From contig CAYGTS010000049.1 in the NCBI GenBank assembly GCA_964352905.1, positions 1 to 16,870 of the forward strand: a stretch of 16,870 nt of DNA, given 5' to 3'. The notes beneath the pieces were generated by a model, which was not told the DNA's origin, did no database searches, and was given only the letters and a program-made list of their open reading frames with translations. Each line of letters begins with the position of its first letter. Position 1 is the first letter of the stretch. This DNA comes from CAYGTS01 sp964352905 (lineage in GTDB: Bacteria > Pseudomonadota > Gammaproteobacteria > JAHCLG01). Made by a program: the position numbers and the translations under genes. Shown here one piece after another: positions 1 through 5,970 of this stretch.

Positions 1-10
1 TAATGTGAGA

Positions 11-41
11 TTGCCCAAATATGGCTGTTCCTCGCTACACC
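11..41 (-). repeat. Dispersed intergenic repeat, copy A
   Basis: Read on the minus strand, this segment runs GTGTAGCGAGGAACAGCC and then a short stem (GCC, six bases, GGC). It matches the segment at 8671-8701 at about 22 of 30 positions and shares its first half with 7171-7212. It lies in the non-coding stretch before the first gene. The function is unknown. I compared the copies by eye only. Confidence 0.5.
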
Positions 42-81
42 GGGAATTGCTGGTCCTTTTGATTTTTAAGGGTATAATTGC

Positions 82-681
82 ATGCAAATAAAAACAATTG
101 AAGAAACTTTACTCTACTGGTTTGGCCCGGGCATGAGCAGTGATCTTCCGAGTGAAGAACGCACCAAACAATGGTTTGCTTATACTCCTGATGTTGATCA
201 ATTTATCAAAGAAAATTTTGAAAAAAATCTTATTGCCGCTAAAAATAAAAAATTAGTAGCATGGCAGAAAACTGCTCGTGGTTCTTTAGCTCTTATTATT
301 ATTCTCGATCAATTTTCACGTAATATTTACCGTAACCAAGCGCAAGCTTTTGCTGCCGATACACAAGCGATTAATTTAAGTTTAGATGGTATTGAACTAG
401 AATTTGATCAGCAATTAAGTCTCATTGAGCGGGTTTTTTTCTACATTCCACTTATGCATAGTGAAGACATTCACATGCAGCAACAATCCGTGGCAGCTTA
501 TAAAAGCTTATTCGATTTAGCACTCCCCGAAACCCAAGCCATCTTTAAATCTTTTTACCACTATGCCATTGAACACTATCGCGTCATTGAAGAGTTTGGT
601 CGATTTCCTTATCGTAACAAGATCTTAAGTCGTGAATCGACACCAGAAGAACAACAGTATTTGCAAGGTCTAAAGCAATAA
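82..681 (+). CDS. DUF924 family protein
   Basis: This is a complete 199-residue protein of the DUF924 family, a predicted alpha-helical TPR-like fold of unknown biochemical role. The family signatures are all present. They are the aromatic YWFG near the N-terminus (residues 12-15), LDQFSRNIYR at 75-84, HSED at 126-129, and FGRFPYRN at 172-179 followed by the Arg-Ser-Thr-Pro-Glu-Glu tail. The length is normal for the family. The ATG at 82 is preferred because YWFG is usually very close to the start. I see no good Shine-Dalgarno sequence in front of it. A TATAAT at 73-78 lies only three bases upstream, too close to drive a normal leader. No signal peptide or membrane segment is visible, so a cytosolic location is likely. 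It is separated from the next gene by 79 bases and may be its own transcription unit. Confidence 0.9.
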   Translation: MQIKTIEETLLYWFGPGMSSDLPSEERTKQWFAYTPDVDQFIKENFEKNLIAAKNKKLVAWQKTARGSLALIIILDQFSRNIYRNQAQAFAADTQAINLSLDGIELEFDQQLSLIERVFFYIPLMHSEDIHMQQQSVAAYKSLFDLALPETQAIFKSFYHYAIEHYRVIEEFGRFPYRNKILSRESTPEEQQYLQGLKQ

Positions 682-702
682 AAGTGCGATCTAGCCCTGC
701 CG

Positions 703-731
703 TGGATCGTCATTACGAGATCCGGTATAAT
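703..731 (+). promoter_or_regulatory. Candidate sigma-70 promoter for the DUF1820-nagZ operon
   Basis: A perfect TATAAT lies at 726-731. A weak -35 (TGGATC, 703-708) sits 17 bases upstream. The predicted start of transcription is near 738, leaving a leader of about 23 bases that contains the ribosome-binding sequence GCGGAAG at 751-757 before the ATG at 761. The -35 is poor, so confidence rests on the -10 and its position. Confidence 0.45.
708..723 (+). repeat. Possible truncated copy of the CGTCATTGCG repeat
   Basis: The bases CGTCATTACGAG (708-719) match the first 12 bases of the repeat at 16732 at 11 positions. They are followed directly by ATCC, like the end of that repeat, as if the middle had been lost. 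The segment overlaps the promoter spacer of the next gene. It also forms GGATC...GATCC ends (704-708 and 718-722). Confidence 0.35.
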
Positions 732-760
732 GCTACGTTTTATATAGCAAGCGGAAGAAT

Positions 761-1102
761 ATGAGTAAAAAAACGTTATACCGAGTTTCATTTATCAGTC
801 ACAATAACATTTACGAAATGTACGTGCGCAATGTTACAAGCAGTAATTTATTTGGTTTCGTGGAGTTAAGCGAGTTTGTCTTTGGCGAAACAACGCAAGT
901 GTTGGTTGATCCGGCCGAAGAACGCCTAAAAACAGAATTTGCCAATGTTAAACGTTGCTACATTCCTATGCATGCCGTGTTAAGAATCGATGAAGTAGAA
1001 AAACAAGGCGTGGCTAAAATTACCGGTATTAGTGAAAAATCAGGCAAAGTCACGCAGTTTCCTAATCCTATTTATACACCAACGGGTGGATCGGAGAAAT
1101 AG
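761..1102 (+). CDS. DUF1820 family protein
   Basis: This 113-residue protein matches the small proteobacterial DUF1820 family over its whole length. Characteristic blocks are YRVSFISHNNIYEMYVRNV (8-26), GFVELSEFVFG (32-42), VDPAEERLKTEF (49-60) and a block with Y-I-P-M-H-A-V-L-R-I-D-E-V. The function of the family is not established. No signal peptide or membrane segment is visible. The start is supported by GCGGAAG six bases or so upstream of the ATG and by a TATAAT box at 726-731. The stop codon is two bases from the GTG start of nagZ, so the two are almost certainly co-transcribed. Members are commonly encoded close to conserved housekeeping genes in gammaproteobacteria, which fits here. 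Confidence 0.93.
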   Translation: MSKKTLYRVSFISHNNIYEMYVRNVTSSNLFGFVELSEFVFGETTQVLVDPAEERLKTEFANVKRCYIPMHAVLRIDEVEKQGVAKITGISEKSGKVTQFPNPIYTPTGGSEK

Positions 1103-1104
1103 TT

Positions 1105-2118
1105 GTGCTAATGATCGACTGCGAGGATGTAAGCTTATCTGCTGAAGACCAATCCTTATTGCAACATCCTGCGATTGCTGGGGTTATTTTATTTTCGCGC
1201 AATTATCACGATCCTCAACAACTCATGAATTTATGCCAAGCAATTCGCCAAGTACGTGAAGATCTTTTAATCGCAGTCGATCAAGAAGGTGGGCGTGTGC
1301 AACGCTTTCGTGAAGGTTTTATTAATCATCCGCCTTTAGCTACCTTTGGAAAACTTTACCAAGAGCAACCCGAACAAGCGAAATATTTCTCAGCCATTGC
1401 TGCTTGGTTGTTAGCCTCTGAAATTTTAGCTTGTGGTGTTGATTTTTCTTTTACACCCGTCTTAGATCGCTTTACCGAAACTAGCAAAGTTATTAAGGAT
1501 CGCGCGTTTGCCAATGATATTAATGTGATTGTCGATTTAGCAAAAACCTATATTGCCAGTTTGCATGATGCTGGTATGAGAGTGTGTGCCAAACATTTTC
1601 CGGGGCATGGTACGGTAGTTGCCGACTCGCATCTAGAAATGCCAATCGATCGGCGTGAAAAATCGCTAATCTTTAAGCAAGATATGCAAACCTTTGCAAG
1701 CTTAATAACACAACTTGATGCCATCATGCCGGCACATGTTATCTATCCTGCAGTTGATAATTTACCAGCCAGTTTTTCAGCAACCTGGTTGCAAACTATT
1801 TTGCGCGAACAATTACATTTTTCAGGGTTAATTTTTTCAGATGACATCAGCATGCAAGCGGCAAGCATGATGGGAGATTATCCAACACGTGTAACAGCGG
1901 CACTTGCAGCCGGCTGTGATATCGTCTTGCTATGTAATAATCGCAAAGCTGTAATTAACGTGCTGGATGAGGTAGCCATTCAAATCACTCCGCAATTGCA
2001 GCAACGCATTCAACACATGCGTGCGCAAAAAAAATGTGATTGGCAGCAACTACATCAATCGCCGGCATGGCAATCTAACCAGGAGTTAATCGCATCACTA
2101 CTAGAGGAGGTACGATGA
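1105..2118 (+). CDS. nagZ: Beta-N-acetylhexosaminidase NagZ (GH3)
   Basis: NagZ is a cytosolic glycoside hydrolase of family 3. It removes N-acetylglucosamine from GlcNAc-anhydroMurNAc peptides during peptidoglycan recycling. In many gammaproteobacteria its product controls AmpC beta-lactamase induction. The length (337 residues) is typical. The substrate-binding motif KHFPGHG is at 163-169. The His/Asp general acid-base dyad lies in D174-S-H176. The nucleophile Asp246 lies in the SDDISM motif (245-250). The conserved CNNR segment follows near the C-terminal third. The start is GTG 1105, eight bases after GGAG (1093-1096). An ATG at 1111 is the alternative, but it would be 14 bases from that site. 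The gene follows DUF1820 by two bases and overlaps the next gene by four bases (ATGA), indicating translational coupling. I see no signal peptide, consistent with cytosolic recycling. Confidence 0.97.
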   Translation: MLMIDCEDVSLSAEDQSLLQHPAIAGVILFSRNYHDPQQLMNLCQAIRQVREDLLIAVDQEGGRVQRFREGFINHPPLATFGKLYQEQPEQAKYFSAIAAWLLASEILACGVDFSFTPVLDRFTETSKVIKDRAFANDINVIVDLAKTYIASLHDAGMRVCAKHFPGHGTVVADSHLEMPIDRREKSLIFKQDMQTFASLITQLDAIMPAHVIYPAVDNLPASFSATWLQTILREQLHFSGLIFSDDISMQAASMMGDYPTRVTAALAAGCDIVLLCNNRKAVINVLDEVAIQITPQLQQRIQHMRAQKKCDWQQLHQSPAWQSNQELIASLLEEVR

Positions 2119-3278
2119 ATTATTTAAATCAAATGTATCATTACGTCGCACAATCTTCATGGATTTTGCAAGTTTTCTTAATTATTTTAGCAACGGCTTT
2201 TTTGCATGCGATAGAAGTTATTACTTATAAAAAATTAAAACCACGCACAGAAAAAACTAAAAATATTTGGGATGATGCATTGCTTTACGCCTTACATAAA
2301 CCCGCGGGTATTTTAATTTGGGTGATGGGTGTAACATTGGCGGCTGAAATTATTCGCGAAGTGACAACTCAAAATTTATTTTTATTTGAGGCAACCAACA
2401 CGATTCGTGAATTAAGTTTTACACTTTTATTAGTTTGGGCAGCTGTGCGTTTTATTCAAAACATTGAAACTGCCATGATTGAACACGCCAATCAAAAAGG
2501 TAACTATGACAAAACCAGTATCAATGCGATTGCACAAATTTTGCGAGTGAGTGTTATCATTACGGGTGGGCTAGTTGCATTATCAACTCTTGGTATTCCA
2601 CTTTCAGGCGTGCTGGCCTTTGGTGGTTTTGGTGGTATTGCAGTTGGTTTTGCGGCGAAAGATTCACTTGCTAATTTATTTGGTGGATTAATGATTTACC
2701 TTGATAAACCATTTAAAGTTGGCGATTGGATCCGCTCGCCCGACAAGGAAATTGAAGGTACTGTAGAATATATTGGTTGGCGCTTAACCCGTATACGCAC
2801 CTTTGATAAAAGACCACTGTATGTGCCAAATGGTGTATTTTCAAATATTTCAGTAGAGAACCCTTCACGCATGACCAATCGTCGTATCAAGGCAACCGTG
2901 GGTGTGCGTTATGATGATGCCAATAAAATTGCTGGTATCGTTGAGCAAGTTGAAAAAATGCTATTACAACATTCGGCAATTGATACCACTCAAACTTGTT
3001 TTGTGCGCTTAGTTAATTTTGGTGCATCCGCCTTAGAATTTTTAGTTTATACCTTTACCAAAACAACCAACTGGGTAGAATTTCAAGCGATTCAAGAAGA
3101 TATTTTTCTAAAAATTTTAGCTATCATTGATCAACATGGCGCAGAGTGTGCGTTCCCAACTACAACCATTCATCTACCTGATGAATTACGCATTTCGCAG
3201 CAAAGTTTAGCTTTATCCCATAAACAAACTAAGAGAGAAACCCATGACAATACCAGCGCTTATCAAAGAAGTGTTTAA
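2115..3278 (+). CDS. Small-conductance mechanosensitive channel, MscS family
   Basis: This 387-residue inner-membrane channel releases solutes when membrane tension rises. Hydrophobic segments occur near residues 15-37, 61-83, 98-114 and 140-190. The last includes the glycine/alanine-rich pore helix (GVLAFGGFGGIAVGFAAKD), typical of MscS TM3. It leads into the beta-domain with its family signature PFKVGDWI at 199-206, followed by the GTVEYIGWRLTRIRT block. It has four or so membrane spans, so it is an MscS-like family member and not a close match to three-span E. coli MscS. The C-terminal alpha/beta domain appears complete. The ATG overlaps the nagZ stop (ATGA). The 3' end overlaps the next gene by 35 bases in another frame. 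Its presence in this operon may be positional only, but it would join cell-wall turnover with osmotic safety. Confidence 0.93.
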   Translation: MNYLNQMYHYVAQSSWILQVFLIILATAFLHAIEVITYKKLKPRTEKTKNIWDDALLYALHKPAGILIWVMGVTLAAEIIREVTTQNLFLFEATNTIRELSFTLLLVWAAVRFIQNIETAMIEHANQKGNYDKTSINAIAQILRVSVIITGGLVALSTLGIPLSGVLAFGGFGGIAVGFAAKDSLANLFGGLMIYLDKPFKVGDWIRSPDKEIEGTVEYIGWRLTRIRTFDKRPLYVPNGVFSNISVENPSRMTNRRIKATVGVRYDDANKIAGIVEQVEKMLLQHSAIDTTQTCFVRLVNFGASALEFLVYTFTKTTNWVEFQAIQEDIFLKILAIIDQHGAECAFPTTTIHLPDELRISQQSLALSHKQTKRETHDNTSAYQRSV

Positions 3279-3807
3279 AAAATCAACCTGCCTTTATACC
3301 AGAAATGATGTTGAAGCAGCACTTGATCACATGGCGATTAATATCACGGAAAAACTCCAAGATAAACATCCCGTGATTTTATGTGTCATGATTGGTGGTG
3401 TCATTCCAACCGCAGGACTATTATCTCGCATGAGTTTCCCCTTAGAGTTAGACTATGCGCATGCCACGCGTTACCGCAAGGAACTACATGCTGGCGAACT
3501 ACAATGGAAAAAAGAACCCGCAACCGATCTAAAAGATCGCACAGTATTAGTTGTTGATGATATTTTAGATGGTGGCATTACCTTAGCCGCCATTATGGAT
3601 TACTGTAAAAAACAAGGTGCGGCTGAAGTATATAGCGCCGTCTTAGTCGACAAACAACACGTGCGCGATCCTGACGGTTTACAAAACGCTGATTTTGTTG
3701 GATTAACCGTTGATGATTTATGGGTTTTTGGTTACGGCATGGATTACAAAGAATACTTGCGCAACGCGCCTGGTATTTACGCCGTTGCCGATGAACACAA
3801 ATCCTGA
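3244..3807 (+). CDS. hpt: Hypoxanthine-guanine phosphoribosyltransferase
   Basis: This enzyme transfers phosphoribose from PRPP to hypoxanthine or guanine, giving IMP or GMP. The 187-residue length fits bacterial type I purine phosphoribosyltransferases. The PRPP-binding loop is clear: VLVVDDILDGGIT at residues 101-113, with the acidic pair D105-D106. The flexible-loop and base-binding parts also look complete, for example KQGAAEVYSAVLVDK and the downstream ADFVGLTVDDLWVFGYGMDY segment, which supplies the aromatic stacking region. The ATG at 3244 lies inside the mscS-like gene, with a weak GAGAG at 3233-3237. The out-of-frame overlap of 35 bases argues for co-transcription. It is followed after 49 bases by an MTAP/MTIP-family phosphorylase, whose free-base product it could salvage. 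Variants lying next to methylthioinosine phosphorylase are known in gammaproteobacteria. Confidence 0.93.
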   Translation: MTIPALIKEVFKKSTCLYTRNDVEAALDHMAINITEKLQDKHPVILCVMIGGVIPTAGLLSRMSFPLELDYAHATRYRKELHAGELQWKKEPATDLKDRTVLVVDDILDGGITLAAIMDYCKKQGAAEVYSAVLVDKQHVRDPDGLQNADFVGLTVDDLWVFGYGMDYKEYLRNAPGIYAVADEHKS

Positions 3808-3834
3808 ACCAGTTAGGCCTGCCCTGGCGGTTCA
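3805..3834 (+). terminator. Weak inverted repeat between hpt and the phosphorylase gene
   Basis: TGAACC (3805-3810, overlapping the hpt stop) is complementary to GGTTCA (3829-3834) around an 18-base loop. The loop has further short pairings such as AGG with CCT. There is no T-run after it, so it does not look like an intrinsic terminator. It could be an RNA-processing hairpin or chance. Confidence 0.2.
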
Positions 3835-3856
3835 AAATTAGAGGAATTCTAAAAAC

Positions 3857-4621
3857 ATGCCGAAAATTGCTGTAATTGGTGGTAGTGCGCTGGGGCGTTT
3901 GCCACAAATGAATGTGCTAGAAAAACAACAACCGGAAACGCCGTATGGGTTACCGGCTTCACCGTTACAATTTGGTACGCTGGCTGAAAAAGAAATTGTT
4001 TTTTTATCACGCCGCGGTGATAGGCGTGTACCGCCGCATAAGATTAATTATCGCGCTAATATTTGGGCACTGCACCAAGTAGGTGTTGAATTTATTATTT
4101 CAGTGGTGGGTGCTGGCGGGATCCGTGCTGATATGATCCCCGGTTGCTTTGCTGTGCCCGATCAAATCATTGATTACACCTATGGGCGTGATTACACATT
4201 CTATGATGATTGCCAAGCGATGGTTAAAGAAATTGATTTTACCTATCCTTATTCCTACGAATTACGGCGTGCGCTAATGGATGCTGCTGCAAAAAATCAT
4301 ATTGAAATTAAAGAAGAAGCAACCTGTGCGATAACCCAAGGGCCACGCATGGAAACACTGGCCGAAGTACGCAAATTAGAACGTGACGGTTGTGATATTG
4401 TGAGTATGACGCCAATGCCGGAAATGATTTTAGCCCGCGAATTATCCATGCAATATGCAAATTTAGCTTTAATTAGCAACAAAGCGGCAGGGCGTCGTCA
4501 TGGCGTGAAATTGCAAGAGGAGCGCGAAGCGATTATTTTAGATTCCGTTATGGAAATGCAAAAAATTCTGTGTGATACAATTGCTGCCTTACAACCAACG
4601 GATTTTGCAATTTCACTGTGA
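3857..4621 (+). CDS. S-methyl-5'-thioinosine phosphorylase-like (MTAP/PNP family)
   Basis: This 254-residue protein belongs to the trimeric purine nucleoside phosphorylase/MTAP family, which splits methylthio-nucleosides with phosphate into a free base and methylthioribose-1-phosphate. It shows GGSALG (8-13) at the N-terminal phosphate loop, PPHKINYRANIWAL (59-72), the GAGGIR block, GPRMET and SMTPMPE. N208, in ISNKAAG, occupies the position where adenine-specific MTAPs carry Asp. This favours 6-oxopurine substrates, that is methylthioinosine (MTIP), as described for Pseudomonas. Location next to nagZ and hpt also fits MTIP. Odd points are Ala11, where the loop usually has Gly (GGSG or GGTG), and Arg53, where the RHG motif normally has the phosphate-contacting His. 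GAGGA at 3841-3845 supports the start. Guanosine/inosine phosphorylase activity is an alternative. I am sure of the family and less sure of the substrate. Confidence 0.85.
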   Translation: MPKIAVIGGSALGRLPQMNVLEKQQPETPYGLPASPLQFGTLAEKEIVFLSRRGDRRVPPHKINYRANIWALHQVGVEFIISVVGAGGIRADMIPGCFAVPDQIIDYTYGRDYTFYDDCQAMVKEIDFTYPYSYELRRALMDAAAKNHIEIKEEATCAITQGPRMETLAEVRKLERDGCDIVSMTPMPEMILARELSMQYANLALISNKAAGRRHGVKLQEEREAIILDSVMEMQKILCDTIAALQPTDFAISL

Positions 4622-4635
4622 GAAATAATCTTCAG

Positions 4636-5061
4636 CTAACTGGCAAGGTTACGCAATTGCACTATTTGGCGTTTAGCGCCCCAATTGCCGGGTGGTCCTT
4701 GAAACACACCAGGACATGGCGCACCACAGTGTAAACAACATCCGCTGTAATCCAATTGATATAAGCCCAATACATACCAATCGCGCTCAATTACCTTCGC
4801 CCCACATTGATGGCAATACGTACTACTGCCCACGCTATCATGCACATTACCCGTGTAAACGTAATGCAAGCCGTTTTTTAACGCAATTTCACGTGAGCGA
4901 GTTAAGGTTGCATGAGGCGTTGGAATTTTATCTAACATTTTCCAGTCAGGATGAAACGCCGTAAAATGCAGCGGCACATCATTGCCTAAATTATCGCTGA
5001 TCCATTGTGTCATGCGATCAATTTCCGCGGGTGAATCATTTTCATCAGGAATGAGCCTTGT
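4636..5061 (-). pseudogene. amrS: AmmeMemoRadiSam radical SAM gene, C-terminal remnant
   Basis: Only the last ~140 residues of this radical SAM enzyme survive. The frame reads LIPDENDSPAEIDRMTQWI, then PLHFTAFHPDWKM, then two Cys pairs (C-H-Q-C, and C-L-H-C followed by C-P-G). These match the C-terminal half of the family that accompanies Memo and AMMECR1 proteins. Recognisable similarity stops near 5056-5065, and the frame meets a stop (TAG) at 5089-5091. The upstream two thirds, including the CX3CX2C iron-sulfur motif and SAM-binding barrel strands, are absent from the window. An ATG at 5011-5013 could still start a 125-residue product, but it would lack the catalytic part. The remnant converges with the phosphorylase gene (stops 14 bases apart). 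Its former partners lie 2.2 kb away on the plus strand, beyond an inserted or replaced segment. Confidence 0.82.
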
Positions 5062-5486
5062 ATGGTCGCGTGATATTACCTCTATTTTCTACGTTTGAAA
5101 ACAACCCATCTGACGCCATGCAAGCAGCAATACCGACTTTAACAGATCATGACCAATTTAAGCATTTTTATACAGCAGCAGCAAATCGAAATGATAGCTT
5201 TTTCCCTCGTAGCATCATTACAGATCTGCTATTTCCTATTTGCCATTTTGTGAGTTATGATTCTAACAGTAAAACGATAATACATCGCATTGTTGAAGAG
5301 CCTGCCCAAGATCAACCGGAACAACCCATCGAAAAAACTGCTTCCCAAGTACATTTGCTTTATCAAAATCTGCCTCGGCAGGATGAGGATGAGGAAGAGG
5401 AAAAACATGATGACGAAAGTAACGAAAGTGACGAAGAGATGGGATTCCCTAGCCCTAGCCCTAGCCCTAGGCACAGGCACAGGTAA
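5058..5486 (+). CDS. Unrecognised acidic ORF, probable fragment
   Basis: This 142-codon ORF starts at a TTG inside the junction with the radical SAM remnant. AGGA (5047-5050) lies at acceptable spacing, but only because the amrS antisense happens to supply it. An in-frame ATG occurs at 5118. I do not recognise the protein. The first 95 residues look like an ordinary globular sequence (for example TDHDQFKHFYTAAANRND). They are followed by a strongly acidic stretch (DEDEEEEKHDDESNESDEE), then Pro-Ser repeats and His-Arg repeats coded by tandem hexamers. No signal peptide or membrane segment is visible. Its abrupt left edge at the amrS breakpoint suggests it is the C-terminal part of a longer gene carried in with the hip module. 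It could equally be a short non-functional ORF. There is no homology support. Confidence 0.4.
   Translation: MYGRVILPLFSTFENNPSDAMQAAIPTLTDHDQFKHFYTAAANRNDSFFPRSIITDLLFPICHFVSYDSNSKTIIHRIVEEPAQDQPEQPIEKTASQVHLLYQNLPRQDEDEEEEKHDDESNESDEEMGFPSPSPSPRHRHR
5412..5438 (+). repeat. Three 9-bp tandem repeats in the acidic ORF
   Basis: GACGAAAGT, AACGAAAGT and GACGAAGAG follow each other, coding Asp/Asn-Glu-Ser/Glu units. The repeat stays in frame with the ORF at 5058-5486. Confidence 0.6.
5447..5482 (+). repeat. Tandem hexamers: (CCCTAG)4 followed by (GCACAG)2
   Basis: Four perfect CCCTAG units occupy 5447-5470 and two perfect GCACAG units occupy 5471-5482. They end one base before the TAA stop of the acidic ORF. 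They code alternating Pro-Ser and then Arg-His pairs. Unit gain or loss would keep the frame. Such arrays are prone to slipped-strand change. Confidence 0.85.
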
Positions 5487-5599
5487 AGTCTAACCAACAG
5501 CCTGGAACTGTTTATTCTCTTAATTTGCTAACATTCTATGCTTCTCACGGGTTATAAAAATTATAAACAATCGTTCGTTTGGTAAAATTGAGATCGAAG

Positions 5600-5628
5600 T
5601 TGATTTTATGCTTAACAAATACTATTAT
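5600..5628 (+). promoter_or_regulatory. Candidate promoter of hipBA
   Basis: TTGATT (5600-5605) and TATTAT (5623-5628) are separated by 17 bases. This is a good sigma-70 match placed about 37 bases before hipB. The predicted transcription start near 5635 falls inside the inverted repeat at 5629-5651. Confidence 0.6.
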
Positions 5629-5651
5629 ATCTAATAAAGAATAAATTAGAT
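5629..5651 (+). promoter_or_regulatory. Candidate HipB operator (7-bp perfect dyad)
   Basis: ATCTAAT (5629-5635) and ATTAGAT (5645-5651) are exact inverted complements around nine bases. They lie immediately after the -10 box and before the hipB ribosome-binding AAAGG (5655-5659). HipB antitoxins repress their own operon through dyads with a similar spacing (TATCC-N8-GGATA in E. coli). This sequence is different, so the assignment rests on position and symmetry. Confidence 0.5.
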
Positions 5652-5664
5652 CATAAAGGCTATT

Positions 5665-5970
5665 ATGATATCAATATCAATGAAATCACCCTTTGAGGTG
5701 GCTAGAGAAATTGCCAAAAAAGCCCAAGAGAAGCGCTTGAAGCTCAATCTGAGTCAGCAAACTTTATCCGATAAATCAGGTGTAAGTTACGGCACATTGA
5801 AGAAGTTTGAACAAAAGGGGCAAATATCATTAGAGTCGCTGCTTAAAATTGCCCTGGCACTGGGTGAAATGGATAAGTTCGAACACCTCTTTTCTAAAGA
5901 TGATGATGAACTACCAGCATCTCTTGATGAGCTTTTAGATGATAAGCAGCGGAAAAGAGGCCGTAAATGA
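5665..5970 (+). CDS. hipB: HipB-type antitoxin, XRE-family regulator
   Basis: This 101-residue DNA-binding protein has a Cro/C1-type helix-turn-helix at about residues 18-66. The block is LNLSQQTLSDKSGVSYGTLKKFE, followed by ISLESLLKIALALG. A charged tail follows (DDDELPASLDELL, then a basic RKRGRK end) that may contact the toxin or DNA. The gene overlaps hipA by four bases (ATGA), the usual arrangement of hipBA operons. It would neutralise HipA by binding it and would repress the operon, probably at the dyad at 5629-5651. The ATG at 5665 follows AAAGG by five bases. A second ATG at 5680 would remove only five residues. The helix-turn-helix call is secure. Its naming as HipB relies on the neighbour. 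Confidence 0.9.
   Translation: MISISMKSPFEVAREIAKKAQEKRLKLNLSQQTLSDKSGVSYGTLKKFEQKGQISLESLLKIALALGEMDKFEHLFSKDDDELPASLDELLDDKQRKRGRK

Noticed and set aside
73..78. TATAAT three bases before the ATG of the DUF924 gene
   Set aside because: Transcription would start at or after the ATG and no -35 lies at a normal distance. A leaderless mRNA is conceivable but unsupported.
3593..3907. Minus-strand open frame of 104 codons
   Set aside because: It is opposite hpt and the start of the phosphorylase gene, is rich in Arg and Gln as expected of a shadow frame, and has no motif.
4692..4964. Plus-strand open frame of 90 codons
   Set aside because: It is antisense to the radical SAM remnant, whose minus-strand frame shows clear family motifs including paired cysteines.
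5447..5482. Hexamer arrays as a CRISPR or a real telomere
   Set aside because: The units are contiguous with no spacers, and only four copies occur inside an ORF in the middle of a bacterial contig.
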